A program made the position numbers and the translations under genes. Shown here in pieces: positions 42,717 to 50,555 of a stretch of 64,000 nt of DNA. The stretch is from Crocinitomicaceae bacterium (GTDB taxonomy: Bacteria > Bacteroidota > Bacteroidia > Flavobacteriales_D > Crocinitomicaceae), in contig JAQXCN010000054.1 of the NCBI GenBank assembly GCA_029251865.1, positions 1-64,000 on the forward strand, in the 5' to 3' direction. Under the pieces are notes generated by a model. It saw only the letters and a program-made list of their open reading frames with translations. It was not told the DNA's origin and did no database searches. Position 1 is the first letter of the stretch; the number at the start of each line of letters is the position of its first letter.

Positions 42717-43932
42717 GATTTTAAGTTGTACTTTACACTTAATATTTATTGTGCTTGCCTCGAAAGGGCAGGCACAATTTATTTACAACTATACCGCAGA
42801 AAACTCGCCACTTCCATTTAACACTGTTCGATGCCTTGAGTCATCATCTTCAGCGCTATGGATTGGAACTGATGAAGGTCTCGCCAAATTAAGTGGTGGA
42901 AACAATTGGACCATCTATAACGCAGGTAATAGTGGCTTATGGAGTAACGATGTTCGTGCACTAAAAAATGATGGTGATTCTTTACTTTGGATTGGAACGG
43001 TTCAGGGAGGATTATTTTCATTTGACGGTTTAAACTGGACCAATTACACACCTCTAAACTCTGGTCTTGGAGATTATCTGGTGAGGGGTATTGATATTGA
43101 TATACAAGGAAATATTTGGATTGCGACTACGGAAGGCTTATTCGTTTATGATAGAACGAATTGGAATACTTATACAACTAATGATGGTTTACTATCGAAC
43201 AATACAACAACCATTTGCGCAGCAGGAAACACAAAATATATTGGAACCATTAACGGTGGCGTATTATACTTCGACGAAACAAACAATTTTATAAATCATA
43301 CAATTGTGAGTTCTGGAATACCAGATAATTCTGCTCTTGATATAGAAATTGATAACAATGGTAGGCCATGGTTTATATCACCTGCGGCAGGATTGTTTGT
43401 AGATGATGGAGATGGTGGACCTTGGGACGTCTTTAATTCCGGGAATTCAGCTATCGCGTCGAATAGCCTTCTTTGTCTACAACATGGGCCCCAAGGTCAG
43501 ATCTTCATAGGCACCGAAACGGATGGTATTGTAACAAAAAATGGCAACCAGTATTCGAATTTAAATATTGATAATTCAGCGCTTACTGATAATCATATTT
43601 TATGCTTAGAAAAGAATGAAGAAAATACTTTATGGGCGGGCACTTTTAATGGTGGATTGTGCGAAATTCATGATATTGCAGGGTTATTACAAAAAGGTAG
43701 TTATCCACCTAATATTCACCCGACAATCGTGAACGCAGGCGCGTCAATTCATTTTTCTAAAAATGTAAATTGTACTTATTCCCTAGTAAATATGCTTGGA
43801 GATGAATTTAAAACAGGCACACTAAAAAATTCAAGGACAATAAACATCCCAAAGACAATAAAACCAGGTGTGGTATTTATTTACTATTCAATAGATAATA
43901 CAATCTTTACGAGGAGAGTAATTGTTCACTAG
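42709..43932 (+). CDS. T9SS-exported two-component-regulator-type propeller protein
   Basis: 407 residues with a signal peptide (about 1-22, SKGQAQ). Seven or so repeats of the Reg_prop kind follow (LWIGTDEGLAKLSGGNNWTIY, LWIGTVQGGLFSFDGLNWTNY, IWIATTEGLFVYDRTNWNTY, LWAGTFNGGLCEI), forming a beta-propeller usually found as the sensor of hybrid two-component systems. Here no kinase is attached; the C-terminal 75 residues instead look like a divergent T9SS tail (VVFIYYSIDNTIFTRRVIVH). It is translationally coupled to the lysyl-oxidase-like gene by an 8-base overlap, so the two may work as a pair on the cell surface. The stop codon interlocks with that of meaB (CTAG, 43929-43932). Confidence 0.8.
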   Translation: MTKILSCTLHLIFIVLASKGQAQFIYNYTAENSPLPFNTVRCLESSSSALWIGTDEGLAKLSGGNNWTIYNAGNSGLWSNDVRALKNDGDSLLWIGTVQGGLFSFDGLNWTNYTPLNSGLGDYLVRGIDIDIQGNIWIATTEGLFVYDRTNWNTYTTNDGLLSNNTTTICAAGNTKYIGTINGGVLYFDETNNFINHTIVSSGIPDNSALDIEIDNNGRPWFISPAAGLFVDDGDGGPWDVFNSGNSAIASNSLLCLQHGPQGQIFIGTETDGIVTKNGNQYSNLNIDNSALTDNHILCLEKNEENTLWAGTFNGGLCEIHDIAGLLQKGSYPPNIHPTIVNAGASIHFSKNVNCTYSLVNMLGDEFKTGTLKNSRTINIPKTIKPGVVFIYYSIDNTIFTRRVIVH

Positions 43933-44987
43933 TCATTTTTAGTCTGAGACAATAGAAAAGCTTTATATTTTAGAAATAGTAAGTCCACAGCATGTCCAGG
44001 ATTAATTGCCCCAGACTCTAATTTTTTTTCCAGTTCGTTTAGATAGGTCTTTAATGATTCATGAGCTTCAATGTCATTTAGTATTAAATGTGAAAAGTTC
44101 TCTCTTAAAAACCGTGCATTCTGATTGCGTCGGTTCATTGAAAAGTAACCATTACGCTGCGTCAAATGAAAAAAGCTATTTAATGTTTCCCATACCTTAC
44201 CCAAACCCTTTTGATCCAAACTACTTGTCGTAAGTACATTTGTAATCCAATTACTATCTTTCCCAGGGAAAAGATGAACAGCATTGGCGTAAGAACGCGC
44301 AGCCAGTTCTGATGCTTTTTCATTACCAGAATCTGCTTTTGTAATCAAAATAGTATCCGCAAGCTCCATGATTCCGCGCTTCATCCCTTGAAGTTCATCC
44401 CCTGCTCCAGCGAGTAAAAGCAAAAGGAAATAATCTACCATTCCGTGAACCATTGTCTCCGATTGACCTACGCCAACTGTTTCAATCAGAATGATATCAA
44501 ACCCTGCTGTTTCACAGAGCAGCATTGCATCACGAGAATTCCTTGCAACCCCCCCAAGATTACCTGCGGCAGCGGTTGGTCTAATAAATGCATTTTCTTC
44601 ACGAGACAGGGTATTCATCCTTGTTTTATCACCTAGAATACTTCCACCTGAAACATTAGAAGAAGGGTCTACAGCGAGAACCGCAAGTTTGTGTCCTGCA
44701 TCTAATATTTGTGAGCCAAATGCTTCAATCAATGTGCTCTTACCAACCCCCGGAACACCTGTGATCCCTATCCTCCATGATTTTGAAGGGCTCGCAGAAC
44801 ACATATCAATGAGTTTGTTGGCTTCTATTCTTGCCTCTGGATGCGTACTTTCAATTAAAGTGATTGCTGAACTCAGCGCTGGCTTATCTCCGCTTAATAG
44901 CAAAGGGTATAACTCATCCGCCTTAAAAGATTTCAATCTTTTTTTCCGGGAAGAAATCCACTGTTCTATTTTCTTTTTTGAGGACAT
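43929..44987 (-). CDS. meaB: MeaB/ArgK-type GTPase, methylmalonyl-CoA mutase chaperone
   Basis: 352 residues. The P-loop GVPGVGKS is at 77-84, DPSSNVSGGSILGDKTRM contains the switch I region, ETVGVGQSE is the G3 motif and TKADSG the G4 motif. MeaB protects methylmalonyl-CoA mutase by exchanging damaged cobalamin and gating cofactor loading, in a GTP-dependent way. The mutase genes are not adjacent. The name ArgK reflects an old, wrong assignment as a kinase. The gene is monocistronic by appearance, convergent with the propeller gene. Confidence 0.92.
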   Translation of the reverse strand: MSSKKKIEQWISSRKKRLKSFKADELYPLLLSGDKPALSSAITLIESTHPEARIEANKLIDMCSASPSKSWRIGITGVPGVGKSTLIEAFGSQILDAGHKLAVLAVDPSSNVSGGSILGDKTRMNTLSREENAFIRPTAAAGNLGGVARNSRDAMLLCETAGFDIILIETVGVGQSETMVHGMVDYFLLLLLAGAGDELQGMKRGIMELADTILITKADSGNEKASELAARSYANAVHLFPGKDSNWITNVLTTSSLDQKGLGKVWETLNSFFHLTQRNGYFSMNRRNQNARFLRENFSHLILNDIEAHESLKTYLNELEKKLESGAINPGHAVDLLFLKYKAFLLSQTKND

Positions 44988-45024
44988 AATTTAAAGTCAA
45001 TTCACCCCTTAATTTACCGGGTAC

Positions 45025-46140
45025 CTACCTTACTAATTTAGTATAAATATCTTCATACATCGGAAGTACTTTAGCTATTGTAAACGCTTTGGCTTGAACC
45101 AACGCATTCTTCTTAAAAGCATCCAAGCGATTCTCTGAAAAAATGTAAACTAAATTCTTAGACATATCTTGCACGTCACCTACATCAGATAAAAACCCTG
45201 AAAAACCTTGCTTATTCACCTCTGGAATACCTCCAGAATTACTGGATATTACTGGGACTGACATAGCCATAGCTTCTAGCGCAGCTAAACCAAAACTTTC
45301 TGTTTCAGAGGGCAATAGAAAAGCATCAGAAATCGCTAAAACATCAGAAATATCTCTGATCTTGCCTAGAAATAAAATGTGCTCACATAAACCCAACTTT
45401 CGGCACAATTGCTCACAACTATAGCGTTCAGGACCATCACCTACAAATAATAATTTTGAAGGCACGGTTTTTATTGTCTCTGCAAATACAAGAATAACAT
45501 CCTCTACCCGCTTTACTTTTCTGAAATTTGAAACGTGACAAACAATTTTTTCGTTTTCAGAAGCATACAGGCTTCTGTTAATTTTAGAGTCCGACCGTTT
45601 TTTACTTAAATCGATGAAATTAGGTACAACTGTGATTTCATTTTTCACATCAAAATGTTTCAACGTATCTTTCTTAAGACTTTCAGAAACTGCTGTAACT
45701 GCATCAGATTCATTGATACAAAAGGTAATGACGGGCTCGAAAGAAGGATCGCGTCCGACCAATGTAATATCGGTTCCATGTAAGGTCGTAACATAAGGAA
45801 TTATAATACCCTGCGTTCTGAGTATCTGTTTCGCCATAAAGGCGGCTGAAGCATGAGGAATGGCATAATGAACATGGATTAAATCTAGTTTTTCATATTT
45901 TGCCACATCAACCATTTTACTTGCCAGTTCCGTTTCATAGGGCTGGAAATCAAATAGAGGATAATCAGATACAGAAACCTCATGATAAAATACATTTTCT
46001 GTAAATCCACCGAGCCTAACAGGTTGAGAATACGTTATAAAATGAATCTCATGGCCCTTTTTCGCAAGTGCTTTTCCCAATTCCGTCGCTACTACTCCAC
46101 TCCCACCAAATGTTGGGTACAATACTATTCCAATTTTCAT
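45025..46140 (-). CDS. bshA: N-acetyl-alpha-D-glucosaminyl L-malate synthase BshA
   Basis: 371 residues of a GT4 glycosyltransferase. The N-terminus KIGIVLYPTFGGSGVVATELG, the HVHYAIPHASAAFMA segment and LHGTDITLVGRDPSF are diagnostic of BshA, and the donor-site E-x7-E is in PSETESFGLAALEAMA. It catalyses the first step of bacillithiol synthesis, joining UDP-GlcNAc to L-malate. Bacillithiol is the main low-molecular-weight thiol of many Bacteroidetes. No bshB or bshC is nearby. It begins two bases after the stop of the unknown outer-membrane protein gene upstream. Confidence 0.93.
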   Translation of the reverse strand: MKIGIVLYPTFGGSGVVATELGKALAKKGHEIHFITYSQPVRLGGFTENVFYHEVSVSDYPLFDFQPYETELASKMVDVAKYEKLDLIHVHYAIPHASAAFMAKQILRTQGIIIPYVTTLHGTDITLVGRDPSFEPVITFCINESDAVTAVSESLKKDTLKHFDVKNEITVVPNFIDLSKKRSDSKINRSLYASENEKIVCHVSNFRKVKRVEDVILVFAETIKTVPSKLLFVGDGPERYSCEQLCRKLGLCEHILFLGKIRDISDVLAISDAFLLPSETESFGLAALEAMAMSVPVISSNSGGIPEVNKQGFSGFLSDVGDVQDMSKNLVYIFSENRLDAFKKNALVQAKAFTIAKVLPMYEDIYTKLVR

Positions 46141-46142
46141 TT

Positions 46143-46736
46143 TTATTCTTTGTTTGCTCCTAAAGGAAAAAAGAAGTTCACTCTGTAAATAATAGGAAGA
46201 ATCCGTTGTATCTGACCTTCGCTGTTCTTTATTCTTATGGAATAGTTAGGACGAAAAGGACTATTTTCAGAATTTACCACATCATAGAAAACACCAAGAT
46301 TAATTCTTACTTTGTTGTATAATTTTGAAAATCCACCTCCGACAAAAAGTGCTACAATCCAAGGTTTAAATTCACCACCCGTTTGGCTAAAATTAAACGG
46401 AGTTTTCAAAAGTTCAATTTCCACCCCTCCAAAAAGGGCATCTTTATATCTCGCATGCGCAAAAAGTCCACCACCGTATATACTTGCACTTGAAGGTACA
46501 TCACCGGCCAGTCCGTTGTATAAATAATTCCAAGTCCTGTGATATCTAAATGAGGGGCCAACTGCAAAGTTTTTGTTCAGAATTGCTGCATATTTTAATC
46601 CAAACCCCATCGTACCACCGTTGGATCCCGCTCTCGCGGCAAAAACCTCAACCCCTACTTCAGAACCATCAAACTCAGTTTGAGCAGAATAAGTAAATGT
46701 GCACAAGACGAAAAATAGTTGAAAAAAATATTTCAT
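46143..46736 (-). CDS. Predicted outer-membrane beta-barrel protein
   Basis: 197 residues with a signal peptide (about 1-18, TYSAQ). The rest alternates hydrophobic and polar residues with glycine- and aromatic-rich strands (TMGFGLKYAAI, FAVGPSFRYHRTWNY, GGGLFAHARY) and ends in alternating aromatic residues, as in small eight-strand outer-membrane barrels. I cannot name a family. It is transcribed just before bshA with a 2-base gap, and is divergent from folD. Confidence 0.65.
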   Translation of the reverse strand: MKYFFQLFFVLCTFTYSAQTEFDGSEVGVEVFAARAGSNGGTMGFGLKYAAILNKNFAVGPSFRYHRTWNYLYNGLAGDVPSSASIYGGGLFAHARYKDALFGGVEIELLKTPFNFSQTGGEFKPWIVALFVGGGFSKLYNKVRINLGVFYDVVNSENSPFRPNYSIRIKNSEGQIQRILPIIYRVNFFFPLGANKE

Positions 46737-46746
46737 TGTTAAATAG

Positions 46747-46808
46747 TTTTTACAAAGATACGATGTTTTAGACCTTTCGAAATACTTCCCTTATTATCTT
46801 TGTAAAAA
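46747..46808. promoter_or_regulatory. Symmetric divergent promoter pair in a 14-base inverted repeat
   Basis: TTTTTACAAAGATA (46747-46760) and TATCTTTGTAAAAA (46795-46808) are perfect reverse complements. Each arm contains TATCTTTG, an exact TAnnTTTG -7 box, one facing folD (12 bases before its ATG) and the other facing the outer-membrane protein gene (16 bases before its ATG). Confidence 0.6.
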
Positions 46809-46814
46809 AAAATC

Positions 46815-47693
46815 ATGCAACGTCTTAACGGAAAAGAAACCGCACATCAAATCAGAAAGGAGCTTCAAGAAAAAGTTTCAACGCGAAAAGAGATGGGTAA
46901 AAAGACCCCACATCTAGCTGCTGTTCTTGTCGGGAGTGATGGAGGTTCACTTTCCTATGTTACTGCAAAAGTTAAAGCTTGTGAAGAAATCGGCTTTGAC
47001 AGCACTTTAATACGTTTTGATTCAGATGTATCAGAAGACACCCTTTTAAATCAGGTAACTAAACTTAACGATGATCCAAATATTGATGGCTTTATTGTTC
47101 AGCTTCCCTTACCTAAACACATCAATGAAACAAAGGTCACAGACACCATCAGCCCAAACAAAGACGTAGATGGTTTCCATCCTATGAACCTTGGGAATAT
47201 GATGCTTAACTTACCTGGATTTCTTCCTGCAACACCAGCAGGTATCATCGAATTAATGCGACGCTATAAAATTGAAACCTCAGGTAAACACTGTGTGATT
47301 ATTGGAAGGAGCAATATTGTAGGAACACCACTAAGTATGATGCTCAGTAGAAATACTAACCCAGGAAACTGTACGGTCACACTCGCCCATTCTCGAACAA
47401 AAAACTTAAAAGAACTCTGTCTTCAAGCCGACATTTTAATTGCTGCTATTGGAAAACCAGACTTTGTGACTTCAGAAATGGTAAAGGACGGTGCTGTAAT
47501 CATCGATGTAGGAACGACAAGAGTTGAAGACACATCCCGCGAGCGGGGATGGCGGCTTGTTGGAGATGTAAACTTCAAGGAGGTTGCACCCAAATCAAGT
47601 TTTATAACACCCGTTCCAGGAGGGGTAGGTCCAATGACAATCGCCTCGTTGATGATAAACACATTAAAAGCAATGGAACTCAATGGAAAATAA
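46815..47693 (+). CDS. folD: Bifunctional methylenetetrahydrofolate dehydrogenase/cyclohydrolase
   Basis: 292 residues, standard. Motifs include the catalytic [15 protein letters not shown] with its Lys, the substrate loop [12 protein letters not shown], the NADP-binding [17 protein letters not shown] and the C-terminal [13 protein letters not shown]. The enzyme interconverts methylene-, methenyl- and 10-formyl-tetrahydrofolate for one-carbon metabolism. The gene overlaps the following S4-domain gene by 11 bases and has a strong -7 box close to its start codon. Confidence 0.96.
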   Translation: MQRLNGKETAHQIRKELQEKVSTRKEMGKKTPHLAAVLVGSDGGSLSYVTAKVKACEEIGFDSTLIRFDSDVSEDTLLNQVTKLNDDPNIDGFIVQLPLPKHINETKVTDTISPNKDVDGFHPMNLGNMMLNLPGFLPATPAGIIELMRRYKIETSGKHCVIIGRSNIVGTPLSMMLSRNTNPGNCTVTLAHSRTKNLKELCLQADILIAAIGKPDFVTSEMVKDGAVIIDVGTTRVEDTSRERGWRLVGDVNFKEVAPKSSFITPVPGGVGPMTIASLMINTLKAMELNGK

Positions 47694-47898
47694 AATAGAA
47701 TTTAAAATTAATGGAGAATACATTGAATTGTTAGCATTATTAAAAGCAATAGGCATAGCGCAAACAGGTGGACATGCAAAAATGATTGTTGATTCTGAAG
47801 AGGTGAATAGAAATGGGACGATTGAATTGAGACGACGCGCTAAGTGCATTAAAGGTGATATAATTATTGTAGGTGAACAATCCATAACACTTATTTAA
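47683..47898 (+). CDS. Small S4-type RNA-binding protein
   Basis: 71 residues, all one S4 domain of the YbcJ/YaaA type ([47 protein letters not shown]). The conserved basic face and Gly-His-Ala motif fit RNA binding, perhaps on the ribosome or tRNA, but the target is unknown. The start lies inside folD with an 11-base overlap, so translation is coupled. It is small but clearly real, with family-typical length. Confidence 0.85.
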   Translation: MENKIEFKINGEYIELLALLKAIGIAQTGGHAKMIVDSEEVNRNGTIELRRRAKCIKGDIIIVGEQSITLI

Positions 47899-47903
47899 TT
47901 CGT

Positions 47904-48473
47904 TCAATAGCCATAACCAATCTGATAATAAATACCCATGCTGGTATTTAGGGAGCTTTCTTCATAATTGAAAAGTGAGAAAGAAAACTTCCATCCAAAA
48001 ACACCCCTCCAAATAGGAACGTCTCCTCCCAAAGCAAAATAAGGCCCAAATCCAAAAAAGCTTTCTTGTTTTCTGAGGATATACACACATGGCGCCAAAC
48101 CGAGACCAATAAAAAAATAATTGGACTCAATATTACCATAATAAACCTCCATACTTATGGGAACCTCTGCACCGAGTATCACACCGCCCTTATTTTTATC
48201 CCCTGCAAATGCCAGAGCTGGACTGATGGAATTTCCTACTGTCAAATTAGGGAATATAAAATGTCGTCTGTGATTAAATAAATGAGTCCCTTTAAAAAAA
48301 ACGGAGGGCAGTAATTGGATGTTTGAATTCGGTAATGCAGATAGTTTTAGCTGCCCACCAACACTAGGGTATATCGCCTTTATTTGAGCCGAACCATAGG
48401 ATCCCAAAAGCGAGAAAATGATCAAAAACAAACGAAAGAAGAAGTGTTTCACTAAAGTTAAAGTTTGCAACAT
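47904..48473 (-). CDS. Predicted outer-membrane protein of unknown function
   Basis: 189 residues with a signal peptide (about 1-30, LGSYGSAQ; a start at the internal GTG of VKHFFF is also possible). The mature part is rich in glycine and aromatic residues with beta-strand alternation (FIGLGLAPCVYIL, FGFGPYFALGGDVPIW, FSFSLFNYEESSL), suggesting a small outer-membrane barrel. I recognise no family. It is convergent with the S4 gene, five bases apart, and resembles the barrel candidate at 46143 only in general character. Confidence 0.6.
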   Translation of the reverse strand: MLQTLTLVKHFFFRLFLIIFSLLGSYGSAQIKAIYPSVGGQLKLSALPNSNIQLLPSVFFKGTHLFNHRRHFIFPNLTVGNSISPALAFAGDKNKGGVILGAEVPISMEVYYGNIESNYFFIGLGLAPCVYILRKQESFFGFGPYFALGGDVPIWRGVFGWKFSFSLFNYEESSLNTSMGIYYQIGYGY

Positions 48474-48522
48474 TTAACACAAAATATATGCCAATGCGCT
48501 CATTCTTCAGCGTATGAATGTA

Positions 48523-49404
48523 TTAACGAGCATTTTCTGTTGCTTCGTAAATACGCAATACCAAAAGACCAAATATTACACTTGAAACAATGAGTGCAAT
48601 GTTCGTTAGTCCGTCGGTTGCAAAAGACAAACGAATCAAAATTGTACAAATAACAAAACCTGTATTTCGGATGAGTTGACTGTAGCGCTCCGTGTATTGA
48701 AAAGAGAGCAAAAGAATAAAAACATCAGCGAGTATAAGGATTGTGAAAAACTCGTTGTAAAAAATAGCATTTAAGTGGAATGATGAAGTTATAGACGCTC
48801 CTGAAAACTGAGAAGAAATCCAAAAAACTAATGTGTATAAACTCGTAACTACGAGCACAGGAAGCAATACTAAACTCACTGCGCGCTTCGAATTCACAAA
48901 GCGCTTGAGGTTGTCTGAAAGTTTTCCCTTCACCAGCTTAGAATGACTTTTGTTGAATAAGTAAATGAGAAAAAATAAAATGAGAATCCCGATCAAATCA
49001 TATATGAGTTGTAGATTAGCCTTCGCGCTAAACCAAGAAGCCATAAGGTCAATATGCGGAATTTCACCGAAAATACGTCGAATAACAATCAATGAGATAA
49101 TCTCAAACTGCTTTGAAACCGAAGTTGTAAATGAACGCGGCAAATAATGAACGAGGAGATAAATTTCGTAAATTAAAATAATTGAGAAGGGCGTATAAAT
49201 CGCCGATATTGGGTCGGCCAGTAGAATATTGTCCATGCGCGAGTGGAACACGTCATAGTTCTTACCAAGAATGAGCAATAAATGGACTATGAAACCAGCT
49301 ACGGAAACATTAATTGTTATCCGTTCTATAAACTTTCGGTTACGATCGGAAAAGACCCTAAAAAAAAGACGTTCTACAAAAGATTGCCATCCCTTACCAC
49401 TCAT
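48523..49404 (-). CDS. Multi-span membrane protein of unknown function
   Basis: 293 residues with about seven membrane segments (near 32-46, 68-85, 98-110, 132-150, 174-195, 213-232 and 245-285). A basic N-terminus (RVFSDRNRKFIERI) and a helical stretch with paired arginines (FEIISLIVIRRIFGEI) stand out. The latter is only loosely like a voltage-sensor helix, which I would not claim. The protein has no recognised catalytic motif. It appears monocistronic, with 70-base flanks on the upstream side. Confidence 0.6.
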   Translation of the reverse strand: MSGKGWQSFVERLFFRVFSDRNRKFIERITINVSVAGFIVHLLLILGKNYDVFHSRMDNILLADPISAIYTPFSIILIYEIYLLVHYLPRSFTTSVSKQFEIISLIVIRRIFGEIPHIDLMASWFSAKANLQLIYDLIGILILFFLIYLFNKSHSKLVKGKLSDNLKRFVNSKRAVSLVLLPVLVVTSLYTLVFWISSQFSGASITSSFHLNAIFYNEFFTILILADVFILLLSFQYTERYSQLIRNTGFVICTILIRLSFATDGLTNIALIVSSVIFGLLVLRIYEATENAR

Positions 49405-49474
49405 ATTTTAACAACAAGAAAACAGCTCGAATTGTTGTAATTCAAAGGATTAGTAGAAGCATAGACAAACCCAA

Positions 49475-50554
49475 CTACTTAAGATACCTAAAATCTTGAC
49501 CTGCCTTTATGGACTTAACCGTCTCAATAATCATTCTAATGCTATTCTCAACATCATCTTTATGAACCATTTCAACTGTAGTGTGCATGTAACGTAATGG
49601 AAGGGAAATAAGCGCACTCGTCACCCCTTCATTTGAATAAGCAAAGGCATCTGTGTCAGTACCCGTTGAACGCGACACGACAGCTCTTTGGAAAGGTATT
49701 TTGTTTTTTTCGGCAACTTTAAATATCTGCTTTAAAAAATTATTTTGAACGGCTGGTCCATAGGTCAAAACAGGGCCATCACCTGACTTCAAATCCCCAT
49801 TTTCAATTTTACTGACCATTGGGGTATTCGTATCATGACATACATCTGTTACTAAAGCAACATCAGGTTTTATACGTTCTGCAATCATTTGAGCCCCGCG
49901 CAGTCCTATTTCTTCCTGAACAGAATTTACTACATACAATGTAAAAGGGAGTTTAGTTTTGGATTCTTTTAGGAGTCTGGCAACTTCAGCAATCATAAAT
50001 CCACCCATCCTATTATCCAAAGCTCTTCCAACGTATTTGTTCTTATTAAGAATCATGAATTCATCCTCGAAGGTCGCTACACAACCAACATGGACACCTA
50101 AAGCTTCAACCTCTTCTTTACTTGTACATCCGCAATCCAAGAAGATGTTCTTCATACTAGGCGTTTCTTCTTTTCCCTTACGCATATGTATGGCAGGCCA
50201 ACCAAAAACCGCTTTGACTGGTCCATTGTCTGTATGAATATTGACTCTCTTTGAGGGCGCAATCATATGATCTGAGCCACCATTACGCATGAGATAAATA
50301 AAACCATCCTTCGTTATATAGTGAACAAACCAGGATATTTCATCGGCATGTGCTTCTATCACTACTTTATATTTTTTTCCAGGATTTATAATACCTGCGA
50401 CGCTTCCATAATTATCCGTTATGTAATCATCGACATATGGCTTCATATATTCTAACCAAAGTTTTTGACCTTCTGATTCAAAGCCGGTTGGGCTTGGATT
50501 ATTTAAATACTTTTCTAAAAAGCTTTCTGATTTCTTTGTAATAATTTTTTTCAT
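49475..50554 (-). CDS. M42 family metallo-aminopeptidase
   Basis: 359 residues, standard for M42 (glutamyl aminopeptidase/TET-like). Ligands and catalytic residues are visible: His69 in EAHADE, Asp in GRALDNRMGG, the Glu pair in NSVQEEIGLRGA, Asp in VTDVCHDT and His in RYMHTTVEM. These enzymes form large tetrahedral dodecamers that trim peptides. The protein is cytoplasmic, with no signal peptide. The gene starts one base after the stop of the 1355-residue CHU_C protein gene, so both are in one transcript. Confidence 0.92.
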   Translation of the reverse strand: MKKIITKKSESFLEKYLNNPSPTGFESEGQKLWLEYMKPYVDDYITDNYGSVAGIINPGKKYKVVIEAHADEISWFVHYITKDGFIYLMRNGGSDHMIAPSKRVNIHTDNGPVKAVFGWPAIHMRKGKEETPSMKNIFLDCGCTSKEEVEALGVHVGCVATFEDEFMILNKNKYVGRALDNRMGGFMIAEVARLLKESKTKLPFTLYVVNSVQEEIGLRGAQMIAERIKPDVALVTDVCHDTNTPMVSKIENGDLKSGDGPVLTYGPAVQNNFLKQIFKVAEKNKIPFQRAVVSRSTGTDTDAFAYSNEGVTSALISLPLRYMHTTVEMVHKDDVENSIRMIIETVKSIKAGQDFRYLK

Positions 50555-50555
50555 T

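Noticed and set aside
44491-44994. Long open frame (167 codons) on the strand opposite meaB
   Set aside because: It is fully antisense to a well-conserved GTPase gene, its product has no recognisable domain, and its composition follows from the codons of meaB.
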